A stretch of 64,000 bases of DNA from contig NC_133110.1 in the NCBI RefSeq assembly GCF_022965805.1, positions 34,472,317 to 34,536,316 on the forward strand. Reading direction: 5' to 3'. Source of the stretch: Primulina eburnea (taxonomy: Eukaryota > Streptophyta > Magnoliopsida > Lamiales > Gesneriaceae). Below, one piece after another: positions 9,414 through 21,500 of this stretch; the stretch's first letter is position 1; each line of letters starts with the position of its first letter. The notes under the pieces are model-generated. The model saw only the letters and a program-made list of their open reading frames with translations. It ran no database searches and had not been told where the DNA came from. The position numbers and the translations under genes are program-made.

Positions 9414-12400
9414 ATGCAAAATCGAGGCAAAAGCAAGATTGTTGGACATATGTTTCACAGAGGGATAGCTGCATGTGATGAGTGCACCAAAAATTGCTTA
9501 AAAATCCATCATCCAGAGCAGAGAGGCCCTTCATCCACTGTCAGTCGGTTTTTCAAAATCATGCACGGAAAGCATTGGTCTGATTTTCTGGTACTTAGAG
9601 ATATTTCTTACCTATTGTTATACACACGATTTATCTGTATTGTTTTACTGCCTATCATAAATTTAAAAGGTTGAATCTGAAATTCTTCATTGATGATCGT
9701 TGGTTCTTCTAGTGTTGTCACTGTTTCTTCCTAATACAAAGGTGAAGGCTGTGTATATGTATATATACCTTTTATTTTGGTATATTTGCAATAGAAGACC
9801 TGAAATTGTGCAGTCATAGTTTGCTTGGGTTACTTAACATGTCCCACGGTAAAAATCCATGTATTGCCGGTGGGAATACTAGTTATTGAATTTAAACATT
9901 TTGTACCTTCGTTCCTCTTTCTAGGAGTGTTTTTGGAATTGTAGCAGTTCTACTAGCTATTCCTAACATCAGTTTGGCGTTTATACATTTTTAATTTGTA
10001 CTTTTTGCATAGTGCTTTGTACTAGACACCGCAACAAGAAACTTTGCTTACCATTTATTTCTATTCAAATGAACTCGTGTCATGGATTCCACGCGTGAGT
10101 TATGATTAATGAATTTTTTTCATGTGTATATCACATAGTTAAGCAGTTGTAAATATTTCCAGACAACTTTACTACTCCTGATCAGTTAGCGTTTTTATTT
10201 TTTATTTTTATGGATATAGATTTTATTCTTTACGGTAGAAGAGTTCATGATACCTGACCACTAGTGCAGGCACTACTAAAACTGTACCAACACTTTGGCA
10301 CAGTGTGATACTAAAAGCTAAAAGCCAAAGGTGAATAATGACACCAATGGCTCATGGAGCTTAAGTCTTAGCAGCGAAGCCAAGAAGGCACCTTTTTAGA
10401 TTCAAGCATACAAATGCACATTCTACCTGGACGTGACAACAATTCTTATTTTGGACATAGTTAAAACAATTTGAATAAATTCAGCTTTAGTTTTGGCCTG
10501 TCACGAATATGAACCCCGTGAAGGTATGAGCAGAAGCAACAATTTTTATCTTAGTTTATCACAGTGAAATGTGTGCATATTTAGACAGGTAAAAGCCAAT
10601 GTTATTAAGTACTTCATTAAGTTCAGGTTTTTGACAGAGCTCATTTTTAGTGCCTGCCTTTGAGTTGATTGATGGCTTAAGATGGAAGGCTCTAACAATG
10701 TTCCTGAGCCATACACCTAGTCACAACCTCTTCTCCTTTAAAAAACATTTAGAAGCTTGGATTTATGACGGAAACCTTTGGAGGATAGTGCACACCCATA
10801 GTGTATTTTATATGATTAGCGTGTGCAACTGATGACTTGAGTGGGATTAAACACGTAAAATGTCCACAACTTCATTTTATCTTTGACTTGATGGGAGTTT
10901 ATTTAACTCATTTTCAGTTTTTGCCTCCCAAATTTGCTCGAGATGTGAGAGACTTGGTTGGTCAAAAAACTCAGATTGAGGATTCAAATGGGCAGAAATG
11001 GACTGTACGATTTTCACATGTTGATGATCTGCTGGTCTTCCAGGAGGGGTGGCACAAATTTGTTGAAGACCATCAATTGGAACATGGTGAAATGTTGGTG
11101 TTTAACTATGTAAAGCACAGGCACTTTGTTGTTGAAATATATGGACTAAGTGCATGTGAGATAACAGACTTCAACAGGGGAAGGAAACTTCAAAGGAAAA
11201 GATCCAGGAGTGACCAGGGTACAGTCTTTCATGATGAACCACATCAGATAAGGAACAAGCAATTCACTACATTTAAAAACAGTGGGGATCCTTCTTGTAT
11301 GCTCGACAGAGATTCTGGAAAATATGATGTAGAAGATAGAGAGTTTTTGTTTGATTTATCAAAATTTGAGATGGGGAAAAATTCGTCTGTTGCTGAGAAA
11401 TCTGAGACTTCTTTAGACAGAAATATCACCCATGTTGAGACCCTAATTAGAGAGCAGGTTGAAGTTGTGAGGAATGACACCCAAATGTCTATGCCACTAA
11501 AAGATAAGAAAAATAACCATTTGTATGGCATTTCAACTGATGCTTTCCAAACCGAACCTTCAGGTGATAGTAATTCCAGCAAAGATATGCCCTATGATGT
11601 TTCCAAATTCCAGGTTGGTGAGACAGAGAATAACTCATCGCTTGGCATTTCCAGTGATGCACTCCAAAACAAACATTCTGGTAATAGTGACTCAAGCAAA
11701 GGCATACCAGATGACGTTTCCGAATTTCAGGCTGGTAAGATGGAGAATAACCGTTTGTATGGCATTTTCAGTGATGCACTCCAAAAAGCGCCTTCTGGTA
11801 ATAGTGACTCCCGGAAAGGCATGCCAGATGTTATCAAATGCGGAACTGGTGTGACGAATAACTATCGGTCATATGGTATTTTCAGTGATGTATTCCTAGC
11901 AAAATCTTCCAATAATAGTGATTCTGGCAAAGACATGTTCGACGACGGTTCTAAATTCCAGACTTTTAAGAAAAGTGTTTCCCCTCCTTTTATTGCTAGA
12001 GGTAGTTCCTCTTAACTTCTCACTTTATTTATTAATCAATTATTTGGTACATCAAGAAATAACCGTGTCTTGCATCAGATATGAAAACTCCTTGTATATG
12101 CAGTAGTCTGTTAGCTGAGAGCGATTATTCCTTAAACTCCAAGTTTTGTGATGCTTCAGTCACTAGTTCCATGCTCAAGGATCCATGTGTTTGTGTTTTT
12201 TTGTTATGCCCTCCAGTACATTTTCAAGAAATTGGAGTTCATGTAATTTAAAGTTGATATATAATCTTTGTATTGGTTTCATTTCAAACTAAACAGGTAA
12301 ATCGGCTGCTACATTTAAGAAAGAGGTGGTGGAATTGGGAGAGGAAGTTTATGGTTTTCCTCTTGTATCTAGTGGTGCGTTATAGTTTGTAATCTTCTAC

Positions 12401-13528
12401 CATTTTATGATTTACTGATATATGCTTTTCACACTCATACGCGGAGCTTATTAGTTTCATCTAAAATTGATCGGAAGATGCAGGAATAGCATCAACTTTT
12501 GGAATGAAACACGGTCAAATTCCGTCTCCCATTGTAAAAACCGAACCTGACATGGTTGATGTTTTTGTCCCAGCAGTAGCCACTAGTCCCTTCTCAGCAG
12601 AGGTGAAAAGCCTAGCGTTCCTGGTACGATTTTTCATTTTGAAAGATACTTCTTTCTCTTCACTATTCTCCATATATGGAGGCATTGCTGTCTTTTTTCA
12701 ACAGGAAGTGGAAAAAGTTTGTCAAAAATATTCACCCTTGATGGCCCTCTATGTTTGATAAACGATAATGTGATAAATGTGCGGTGTTATAGGTGGTCTA
12801 ATAAAGAGTCATTCATCATTTGTTCAAATGTGGAAGTAGGAACTGGCTTAAAAGTAAATCCCCAATTTCTCTGTCCTTTAATTCCCTAAAAGAAACCTAA
12901 ATAGATGGCCGGGGAGCTATATTTGCCTCTACTAAACTATGTGGTTATCTATGTTAGACATCAATTGAAATAATCGTATAATCTTGAAAGATTTTAGTAG
13001 TAACGGAGCTATTAGCAGTAACTTCTGGTACAACAGTGGTTGTTGATTGCTCGATACTCTTATGGATAGAACATAAGCCAGGCCTAGCTTGTTTTCTAAA
13101 CCACATGGTTTTAATGTACAGTTATTGGCTACTTCCACATTTTTTCCCCTTATAATTTTGTTGGGTTTAATTTATGTTCATAAAAGGTTTATTTTCTCTG
13201 GATTATATCATATTTTCCATCTTTTTTTATTGGTCCTCAACTCTCCTTTGTTCTTTCATAGGAGCTGCCATTGTGCATGCCTTCAATTCAGGGGAGAAGA
13301 GAGCGAGGACGTGGGAAAGTTGTCTATCTTAAAAATTCATCTACAAGGCTCTGGCCTGTGCTGTATCCTGGTAAATCATTTGTTAAAGCGTTTACTGACG
13401 GGTGGAAAACATTTTGCAGAGGAAACAACATCAGGGCCCGAGATGTATGCAGTTTTCAACTTGAGACACATATGCCATGCGTTTTTAAAGTTATCATCCG
13501 GAAAGCTGGCCTATCATCTGAGTGGTGA
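9414..13528 (+). CDS. REM-type transcription factor with two B3 domains (six coding exons)
   Basis: Predicted coding exons are 9414-9590, 10918-12001, 12297-12374, 12484-12623, 12705-12752 and 13262-13528. All junctions are GT-AG and phases agree (0,1,1,0,0), giving 597 aa. The N-terminus has a C-x2-C-x3-C-x3-HH motif (residues ~21-33), possibly metal-binding. The first B3 domain starts at FFKIMHGKHWSDFL and continues across the intron as FLPPKFARD and LVGQKTQIED, then WTVRFSHVDD, FQEGWHKFVEDHQLE and GEMLVFNYV. A low-complexity linker with 39-aa repeats follows. A second, shorter B3 domain ends the protein (GKSFVKAFTDGWKTFC, NNIRARDVCSFQLE, VFKVIIRKA). Such proteins are nuclear DNA-binding factors; the target is unknown. 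The 16-codon fifth exon has a weak donor (TAT|GTTTGA); skipping it keeps the frame. Start chosen at the ATG just after an acceptor. Confidence 0.75.
11527..11990 (+). repeat. Coding minisatellite: four units of 38-39 codons in the REM gene
   Basis: Four in-frame units begin at 11527, 11644, 11761 and 11875 (periods 117, 117 and 114 bp). Each starts YGIFSDALQ-like and continues PSGNSDSSKGMPDDVSKFQ, then an acidic or amide-rich spacer such as GETENN. They lie in the linker between the two B3 domains and are predicted to be disordered. All periods are multiples of three, so copy changes have kept the frame. Confidence 0.9.
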
Positions 13529-14330
13529 TTTAAGGTTTTTGTTTTGCAGTATCAGCCAGATCTTCTAAACAAACTTTAGTCTTTTGTAGCCTTGTAGGAT
13601 ATCTGATTCCCCCCAGAAACTGGGAAAAAAATTCCGGGTTATGATCATGAACGGACGAACGTTCCATGTCTCAGACCGTCTATGTTCGATGGTAGTCTGT
13701 GTAGGCTATGGGAAGAAATTGTTTTGCGAAGTAATCTGTATGTGACGTGTGAAGCGCTTTTTTGTGCATACTTGTGAGGTGAATATAAATGAAAGTTGTC
13801 CATATTAAGGTGGGTGAGTGGTTATGCAAGAATCGACCAAACTAGGGGAAAAGTGGGAATGGCATCTATTGAAGTAGTAATAAAACTTGGCTTTTAAGAC
13901 TTGTCTCAAAACATGATACATTAGAAGGCTAGGATGATTTATCTGATATTATATCACAAATATTTCGAACCAATATTGACTTTGCCCATATCAAATTTTC
14001 TTTTCCAAAATTAATACCATTATTTTCTTTTTAAAAAATAGTATAGAATATAACAAAAATCAAATTTAAACATTAATAGCAAGTAAAAAATTACTCTGAT
14101 ATCATTAGTTCATATTAAATTTACATGTATATAAATATAATTCTGTATTGAAGTTTAGTTTGCCATGTTGAAAACAAAAAAGCGAATCATTTTTTAACCA
14201 TATTTAATATAATAATTTGAACAAAGCCAAACCAAATAAAAAATCAAAGTTTGTGATCGAAACTCATCATGTAGAAATCAAAGAAATGCGCTAGTTCCCT
14301 TGAGCGGTCCTCCCTAATTACACATCTCAA
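13529..14330. other. Intergenic region between convergent REM and AZG2 genes
   Basis: The start is probably the 3' UTR of the REM gene; AATATAAAT near 13785 may act as a poly(A) signal. The rest, to the 3' side of the permease gene, is AT-rich without recognisable elements. Confidence 0.4.
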
Positions 14331-14405
14331 GGTGACTTGTGCATCTTTTCACAAAGCTCAAACAACAAAAAAAAGTACCATAACACAAATCTTATATTAA
14401 ATTTC

Positions 14406-15998
14406 TCATACGATTTCAAGATTATGTTTTGTTCCGGCCACCGTCGCGGACACCTGATTTTGCTCCTCCACCACCACTTTTCTCATCTCAATCATCCACT
14501 GGATCCACCCCACAAAACAATCATAAATCCCAAGTGCAATATATATCCCAATCCCTCCCACAATCCCATTTGAAATGGAATATGTTAAAGGCATTATTAG
14601 CATGGTAACAAATGCTGGCACAGCTTCTTTAATGTTTCCCCAATCAATATCTTTCACCACTTTCATCATTAGCACCCCTACAATCACTAGAGATGGACCT
14701 ATTGCCCATGGTGGCACATTGGCAAACATAGGTGTGAAGAATATAGATAGTCCAAAGTATATTCCGATGAACAATGCCGTAAGACCGGTCCTACCACCTT
14801 CTCGAATCCCAGAAACTGACTCGATATAAGTGGCGATTGGCGAAACTCCTAGCATGGACCCCAAGATTGTGGTGCCCGCATCAACCATGTATGCGGAGTA
14901 CTCGCCCTCAAATTCGCCTTCCTCATTGACAAACTCTCCTATCTCTGCCATTGTGTACAATGTACCTGTAGTGGCCAGCACATCAACATACAACAATGTC
15001 ACTAGGGCTATCCAAACTTCACTAGTGTTGAAGTTTGTGAAGCTAATGGCCCCTAAAGTGGACTCAATCTTGTGGAAATCCATGACTTTCTTGAAATACT
15101 CATAGTTTGAGTTTCCTTGTGGTGTGTATGGGAAAATTGTCACACTAGTTCCTCTGATCCATGACACTAGTGTAACAAAAAGCATGCCATATATCATGCT
15201 AACTTTGACATTTTTCATTAGGCCATAGCATATGATGAGGAAGCCGGCCAAGCCGAGCCAAAATGTCGGGCTTTGCATCGTTCCTCCGATGCACTCTCCC
15301 GTGGTTGGGTTCGAGTCTTTGCAAGCAGCGACTGTTACGAGAGTCGCAGCATCTGGGCCGATGAGGCCCAATCCTTGGTGGGCCTGTAGGCCCACAAACG
15401 CGATGAACAGCCCAATGCCAGCCGCACAGGCTAGCCTCACTGACTTAGGGATCAGCCGAGCCAGTTTGGCACGAAGCCCGAAAACAGCTATGGCAAGAAA
15501 TGCACATCCTTCTACCAAGACCACAGCCATGGCTGTCTTGTATGACATGGACCCAGAACCATGGAATCCAACTAAATTATAGGCCAGGAAAGCATTTGGG
15601 CCCATTCCAGGAGCCAGGCCAAGCGGGAGGTTTGCAAATAAGCCCATTGCAAATGACCCAATCATAGAAGACAATGCAGTGGCAACAATAAGATCACTCT
15701 TGAGTTTTGCAAGGCATTTTTGGTAGCCTACATTAGGCTTCATCACACAGTCCGGACTCGCCGCTTGACCCAACTCCACCGTACAATCGAAAACGGAGCA
15801 CAACCCACCAGAATCCGCCAAGATGGTAGCGTTCACGGTGATAATGTATGCCATCGTGAGAAACGTTGTCGTCCCAGCTTGCCACTCTTTGGTAAAAGAA
15901 GTCTTTCTTGATTCCAACTTGAAAAACTTACCAACTTTGCTCTTTGAAAATGCTTCATCCAAACCTCTTTGCACATTTGCACACAACTTTCTCCCCAT
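14406..15998 (-). CDS. AZG2: AZG2-like purine/cytokinin permease
   Basis: An uninterrupted 530-codon ORF without introns encodes a polytopic membrane protein of the AzgA/NCS2-like family (AZA-guanine resistant). In plants these carry adenine and guanine, and AZG proteins also move cytokinin. Family signatures are [19 protein letters not shown] (residues ~39-57), [19 protein letters not shown] near 124, [20 protein letters not shown] near 190, [20 protein letters not shown] near 337 and [20 protein letters not shown] near 470. About 12-14 hydrophobic segments are visible. Length equals Arabidopsis AZG2 (530 aa by memory) and is shorter than AZG1; close sequence agreement favours AZG2. The basic N-terminus precedes the first membrane segment, as in relatives. 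The reading frame looks fully intact. Its upstream flank is cut by a retrotransposon 579 bp from the ATG. Confidence 0.93.
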   Translation of the reverse strand: MGRKLCANVQRGLDEAFSKSKVGKFFKLESRKTSFTKEWQAGTTTFLTMAYIITVNATILADSGGLCSVFDCTVELGQAASPDCVMKPNVGYQKCLAKLKSDLIVATALSSMIGSFAMGLFANLPLGLAPGMGPNAFLAYNLVGFHGSGSMSYKTAMAVVLVEGCAFLAIAVFGLRAKLARLIPKSVRLACAAGIGLFIAFVGLQAHQGLGLIGPDAATLVTVAACKDSNPTTGECIGGTMQSPTFWLGLAGFLIICYGLMKNVKVSMIYGMLFVTLVSWIRGTSVTIFPYTPQGNSNYEYFKKVMDFHKIESTLGAISFTNFNTSEVWIALVTLLYVDVLATTGTLYTMAEIGEFVNEEGEFEGEYSAYMVDAGTTILGSMLGVSPIATYIESVSGIREGGRTGLTALFIGIYFGLSIFFTPMFANVPPWAIGPSLVIVGVLMMKVVKDIDWGNIKEAVPAFVTMLIMPLTYSISNGIVGGIGIYIALGIYDCFVGWIQWMIEMRKVVVEEQNQVSATVAGTKHNLEIV

Positions 15999-16061
15999 TT
16001 GAGTGTTATTTTGTGTTTCACTTTTTCTTTTTGTTATGCTCCAAGTGTTTTGTTAAGTAGG

Positions 16062-16069
16062 TATATATG
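16062..16069 (-). promoter_or_regulatory. Candidate TATA box of the AZG2-like gene
   Basis: CATATATAC on the minus strand lies about 65 bp upstream of the permease ATG, a plausible spacing for a plant TATA box with a short leader. No other support is available. Confidence 0.4.
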
Positions 16070-16571
16070 TGTATGTAGAATTTGGGCAGTCTTATTATGA
16101 GATTCTCATGCATTATTATGGGGAGGAATTTTTTTTTAATTTTTTTAATGTAAATATGATGTAATAAAGAATCTTGATTGTATGGATATGTTATTCAACA
16201 GTAATAATATGGTTTCATGCGGACTGACTGGTTGAATATGCAGGCATTACAAAACAAAAGGCAATCATTTATTTTAAGGAAATATAGTATGAGTAAAGTT
16301 GGTAGGCATAATTAAGGCTGCATTCTTGTATTAGTTAATAAGTGTACTTTTTCAAACTTTTATTTACTTTAACATTCTATATTTCCAATAATGCTGCATT
16401 TAAGTTGCCACTAATGACTTTTGTTCCCACCGTGATTTAACCTATAATGTCACATTATTCAACATACTTTGATGAATTGTGGGATTGTTTAAGGTTCAAA
16501 TTTGAATTGATTGATTACACAAGAGTACTAATACGCTCTTGAAAGAGCGCTTGGATGAGACGATGGAGGAT
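16070..16571 (-). promoter_or_regulatory. Remaining native upstream flank of AZG2-like gene
   Basis: About 500 bp of AT-rich sequence separate the TATA candidate from the 3' LTR of element C. No named cis-element could be assigned with confidence. Sequence originally beyond 16571 is now at 35948 and higher. Confidence 0.4.
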
Positions 16572-16576
16572 ACATG

Positions 16577-16970
16577 TGTGGGGACCCGGACGCTAATCAA
16601 GTTCTTAATCATCATTGGGACTAATTAATCAATTACAACAGGGTCTAAATTTTTTTTTTTTTCAAAATGCGGAACGTAGTGACATACAACATATATACAT
16701 ATCAGTATATAAAATACAAATCCTGTATTTCAACATTTATTCAAACTAGGGTTTAAAACTAAAGGCAAGTGTTTAACCCTACATCTAGTCCAAGTCCGGT
16801 GCCACCACTCTAATCACGATCTAGCTCTTCATCTCTTCGACCCTGGACCTGTCCCACCTGTTGTCAAGTACACATACAGACAAGACAACAGCCGGATATA
16901 CCGGTGAGAATATAATCCCAGTATAAATCAATGAAACATGCAATCATATAAAACACTATAAAGCATGTAA
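16577..16970 (-). mobile_element. 3' LTR of element C, distal part (U5 end)
   Basis: Starts TGTGGGGACCCGGACGCTAA on the plus strand, identical to the outer end of the 5' LTR at 34061. It is broken at 16970 by element B and continues at 27743 after the TGTAA duplication. Confidence 0.95.
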
Positions 16971-18080
16971 TGTAGTGACCCGTTCCAGAATCACCTACTA
17001 ATGAAGAACTAAGCATGCAATTAACTTAATTAATAATAATCAGAGATAACAGCGGAAATATGGCCAACGACAGTAGTTATACAACCCAATCGAAATCAGA
17101 ACAACTCAAAATATATTCGGTACAACCATGTCGAAAAGAATAGTACTGAAAACTAAACCAACCAGCTACTCACTGTCCTCCTCCTGCTCTTCCCGAGCCA
17201 TCCAACCTGAGGCCTGCCCCGTGGGAATGGGGTGTCCAAGATAAACAAAACCGAGGACGTGAGCGATAAGAACGCCCAGTACAAAAGCATGAGTATACAA
17301 GCCTATATGAAATGCACATGCTATGATATGATACCAGGGTAGTCAAGAAACAGGAGTAACAAAGGATCTCAAAATGCTCAGTCTAGAGGCGCCAAGTGGA
17401 TAGTGCCGCGCGGTACTCCTCTGGGTCACTGCATCCACTACAAGAACAGACGTGGACCTAAAATGTCCCGGATCACCGAAGCCCTCCGGACCCGTCGGCC
17501 ACTGTGTACTCTCGGTGTCCATGCGTCCACAAGACAAGACAGGGCTGAGCGGCCCCACAAGATATAGCTTATCTCGAAAGAGATACAGCTCAACAGTAAA
17601 GGCTATCTCGAAGGAGATACGGCTCAACATGAAATGCAACATGCATCATAAAACGTGACATAATAGCATGCATCATATGACATATATCAATGCACCACAT
17701 AATCATGCAACACATATAAGGATGTATACTCGACCAGGATATCTCGGATAGTACTTTCGTACCTCTATCACAGCAAGCCTAGCCTTACGCAACACCGCTA
17801 ATCAGGTCTAGAACAAGCCTACGCATCAAAAGCATACCCAATGAACAATACTACCATGCTCGACTAGCAAAACCAGTACTACCAAAGGTTTAGGGTTTAC
17901 CTTCGTCCGTCGACAGCCCTTTGATGTCGATTGCCTCGTAACTCAGGCGTCGCTACGCTACCAATCCTGGCAGCTCTTGGCTATCGCTCGACCGACAACT
18001 AACCCTAGAAACCTTCCAAACTTCTCAAATATGAGACACAACTCAAGAATTTGCAATGCAAAATGAGGAAATCCGAGCAC

Positions 18081-18088
18081 TATTTATA
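18081..18088 (-). promoter_or_regulatory. TATA box in element B 3' LTR
   Basis: CCTATAAATAGTG on the minus strand, immediately downstream of the palindrome array. The equivalent in the 5' LTR is at 27415-27422 and in element D at 24740-24747 and 26543-26550. Confidence 0.7.
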
Positions 18089-18095
18089 GGCTATG

Positions 18096-18318
18096 TTCGG
18101 ATCCACCGAACCCACTTCGGAACGTCCGAACTCCTGCGTGTCCATCGGCTCTTGACACCTCATGATCGGATCCACCGAACCTACACTTCGGATCATCCGA
18201 ACTTGCAGGTAAACTGACGTGTCGATCAACTTTTGACACCTCATGATCGGATCCACCGAACCCACTTCGGATCGTCCGAACTCTTCGGTGCTACCGAACC
18301 ATCTTCGGTCCGTCCGAT
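18096..18318 (-). repeat. Array of eight 15-bp palindromes upstream of the LTR TATA box (element B)
   Basis: Eight copies of a TTCGG-N5-CCGAA type palindrome are spaced irregularly over 223 bp. Centres vary (ATCCA, AACGT, ATCAT, ATCGT, TGCTA, TCCGT). Some copies have ATCGG or CCGAT arms. The same array recurs in the 5' LTR at 27430-27652. It gives rise to a spurious repetitive ORF. Confidence 0.9.
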
Positions 18319-18403
18319 CATGACCACGGTCAAAATTACACATTAAACCTTCTTAATCACCATTAATCCGTTAATTACCCAATTTGGAATTCGGGCTACT
18401 ACA

Positions 18404-18553
18404 TTCTCCTCCCCTTAAAAGATTTCGTCCTCGAAATCAGGCTTAGAGGATGAACAAAACGAAATAACAACATCATTATTACATCTCAATTGTTGTTGAA
18501 TACAACTGATATTTCGATTACAACTGAAAACACAAACATATACAAAGCATAAC
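18404..18553 (-). other. Polypurine tract and 3' leader of element B
   Basis: On the minus strand CTTTTAAGGGGAGGAGAA directly precedes the LTR start TGTAGTAGCCCG. This is the primer for plus-strand synthesis. A short non-coding spacer separates it from the polyprotein stop. Confidence 0.85.
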
Positions 18554-21500
18554 TCAAAAGAGCTCTGGATGCTCCGAACGCATACGACTCTCTAGCTCCC
18601 AAGTGGCTTCTTCAGTGCCTCTGCGCTGCCACTGAACTAAGACAAGAGGAATGATCTTATTCCGCAACACCTTGTCTTTGCGATCGAGGATCCGCACTGG
18701 TCGTTCCACGTAAGACAAATCTGAATTTAGTTGAACTTCAGAGGGATGCAAAATGTGAGACTCATCTGCTACGTATCGTCTCAACAAAGATACGTGGAAC
18801 ACATCATGAATACTTGATAGGTACGGCGGCAAAGCAAGTCTGTAAGCCAAATCTCCCACGCTTTCCAATATTTCAAATGGACCAATAAATCTTGGAGACA
18901 GCTTACCCTTGAGACCAAATCTCAAAATCCTGCGAAAAGGCGAAACTCGGAGAAACACTTTCTCACCTGGCTGAAAATAAAGAGGTCGCCGCTTGGTGTT
19001 CGCATAACTAGCCTGTCGATCCTGAGCGATCTTAATCCGTTTCTTGATTATCGCAACCTTATCAATAGCCTGCTGGACTAACTCCGGTCCCTCAACATGT
19101 CGTTCCCCAACTTCATCCCAAAATAATGGAGTACGACAACGTCGCCCATACAACGCCTCAAATGGTGCCATACCAATACTACGATGATAGCTGTTGTTGT
19201 ACGCGAACTCAATCAAAGGCAAATGATCCTGCCAATCGGTTCCGAAATCCATCACACAAGCTCGCATCATATCCTCAAGTGTACGGATAGTCCTCTCCGT
19301 CTGACCGTCGGTCTCTGGATGATAAGCTGTACTTAAACTTAGGGACGTACCCAATACCGCCTGGAAACTACCCCAAAATCGTGAGGTAAAACGAGGATCT
19401 CTGTCACTGACAGTACTAACTGGCACCCATGCAAACGTACAATCTCTTGAATGTACAATCGAGCCATACGATCGAAAGTGAAATCACGGTTATATGGCAG
19501 AAAATGAGCAGACTTGGTGAGTCGATCCACCACTACCCAAATAGCATCACTATTCCTCGAAGACAATGGTAAGTGAGTAATGAAGTCCATCGCGATATGC
19601 TCCCACTTCCATTCGGGAATAGGTAAGTTCAACAATAATCCTCCCGTTCGACGGTGCTCTGCCTTAACCTGCTGACAAACAAGACACTTGGAAACAAACT
19701 GATAAACGCTGTGCTTCATCCCTTTCCACCAAAATCGTGTCCTCAAATTTTTATACATCTTGTTGCTTCCCGGATGGACACTCAACTTGCTTCGATGAGC
19801 CTGAGCCAAGATCTCTTCCCTCAAAGTATCATCCTCTGGTACCACAACCCGATTAGACAAACACAGAAGACCATTAGACTGATAATGGAAATTGCTATCT
19901 CCACCAACCAATCGGGCTAATCTCTGAGTCTTGAGATCAGACATCTGTGCATCTCGAATCCGAGCGAACAAAGCTGGCTCAGATAAAATGGTAGCAACAC
20001 GAATGCTCTCCATACCTTTCCGATGTTTGAAATTAAATCCCAATGAACAACAATCCTGGATAGTACTAATCATAGCACTGGTCTGAAGTGCAGAGGCTCT
20101 CACCTTGCGACTAAGAGCATCGGCTGTGAGATTCGCAGAACCTGGATGGTATTTGATCTCGCAGTCATAATCTTTAAGTAGATCCATCCAACGACGTTGT
20201 CTCATGTTCAACTCAGCCTGAGTGAACAGATACTTCAGACTCTTATGATCAGTAAAAATTTCAAACTTAACCCCGTACAAGTAATGACGCCATATCTTCA
20301 GCGCGAACACAATAGCAGCTAATTCTAGATCATGAATAGGATACTTTTCCTCGTGAGGTTTCAACTGTCTGGAAGCATAAGCGATCACATGACCATTCTG
20401 CGTCAACACACACCCTAAGCCTTGAAAAGAAGCATCGGTGTAAACACTGAAACCATCAGATCCTGACGGTAACGCCAAAACAGGTGCAGAAGTCAGAAGT
20501 CGACGAAGCTCTCTGAAACTATCTTCGCACTCAGATGACCACTCAAATGGAACATCCTTCCGAGTAAGTTGCGTCAATGGTCTAGCTACCTGAGAGAAAT
20601 TCACGATGAAGCGACGATAATACCCTGCCAGACCTAGAAAACTACGGATCTCAGCCACCGTCATCGGACGTGACCAATTCAGCACTGCCTCAATCTTGCA
20701 AGGATCCACAGAAATTCCTTCCTTGGAAATCACATGACCAAGAAATACTACACGATCAATCCAGAACTCGCACTTACTCAGCTTAGCATACAATTGCTTC
20801 TCGCGAAGAATCTGCAACACAATCCTCAAGTGCTGGATATGCTCTTCCACACTGTGAGAATAAATCAAGATATCGTCGATGAAAACCACAACAAACTGAT
20901 CTAGAAAATCCCGAAAGACTCGATTCATCAGATCCATGAACATTGCTGGCGCATTCGTCAATCCAAATGGCATAACTAGAAACTCGTAATGCCCATATCG
21001 AGTACGAAATGCAGTCTTGGAAATATCATCATCTCTAACTCTCATCTGATGATAACCCGATCGCAAGTCAATCTTGGAGTAAACAGAGGTACCCTGAAGC
21101 TGATCGAACAAATCATCGATACGAGGTAATGGATACTTGTTTTTGATCGTCACACGATTCAGCTGGCGATAATCAATGCACAATCGCATAGATCCATCTT
21201 TCTTCTTGACAAACAAGACTGGAGCTCCCCAAGGTGAAACACTCGGGCGAATATAACCTTTATCAAGAAGATCCTGCAATTGCTGCTTCAATTCTCTCAT
21301 CTCTGACGGAGCAAGACGATAGGGGGCACGAGAAATCGGTGCAGTCCCTGGCATTAACTCAATGCCAAATTCCACCTCTCTAACCGGAGGAAAACCAGGA
21401 ATCTCATCTGGGAAAACATCAGGAAATTCACAAACCACTGGAAGATCGTCTAGACCAACACTACCTGTGGAGGAATCAATCGCATAGATGAGGTAGCCTT

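Larger units (their letters stand above)
16971..18403 (-). mobile_element. 3' LTR of element B
   Basis: Plus-strand start TGTAGTGACCCGTTCC and end CGGGCTACTACA give TG...CA termini. It contains a TATA box (tatttata, 18081-18088, minus-strand TATAAATA), a palindrome array just beyond it, and a telo-box-like AAACCCTAAA on the minus strand near 17890. Confidence 0.95.

Noticed and set aside
10650..10832. Small plus-strand ORF in REM intron
   Set aside because: No homology; lies between exons joined by well-supported splice sites.
13089..13568. 159-codon ORF overlapping the last REM exon
   Set aside because: Out of frame with the B3 domain; the frame with FVKAFTDGWKTFC is the coding one.
14575..15582. 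Plus-strand ORFs opposite the permease
   Set aside because: Shadow frames of a clearly conserved transporter on the minus strand.
18096..18318. Short palindromes at intervals resembling a CRISPR array
   Set aside because: Spacing is irregular, repeats are inside a eukaryotic LTR and recur in all B/D LTRs; no cas genes.
18080..18343. Minus-strand ORF of 87 codons with repeated FGRSEVGSVDP
   Set aside because: It is translation of the LTR palindrome array and differs between LTR copies.
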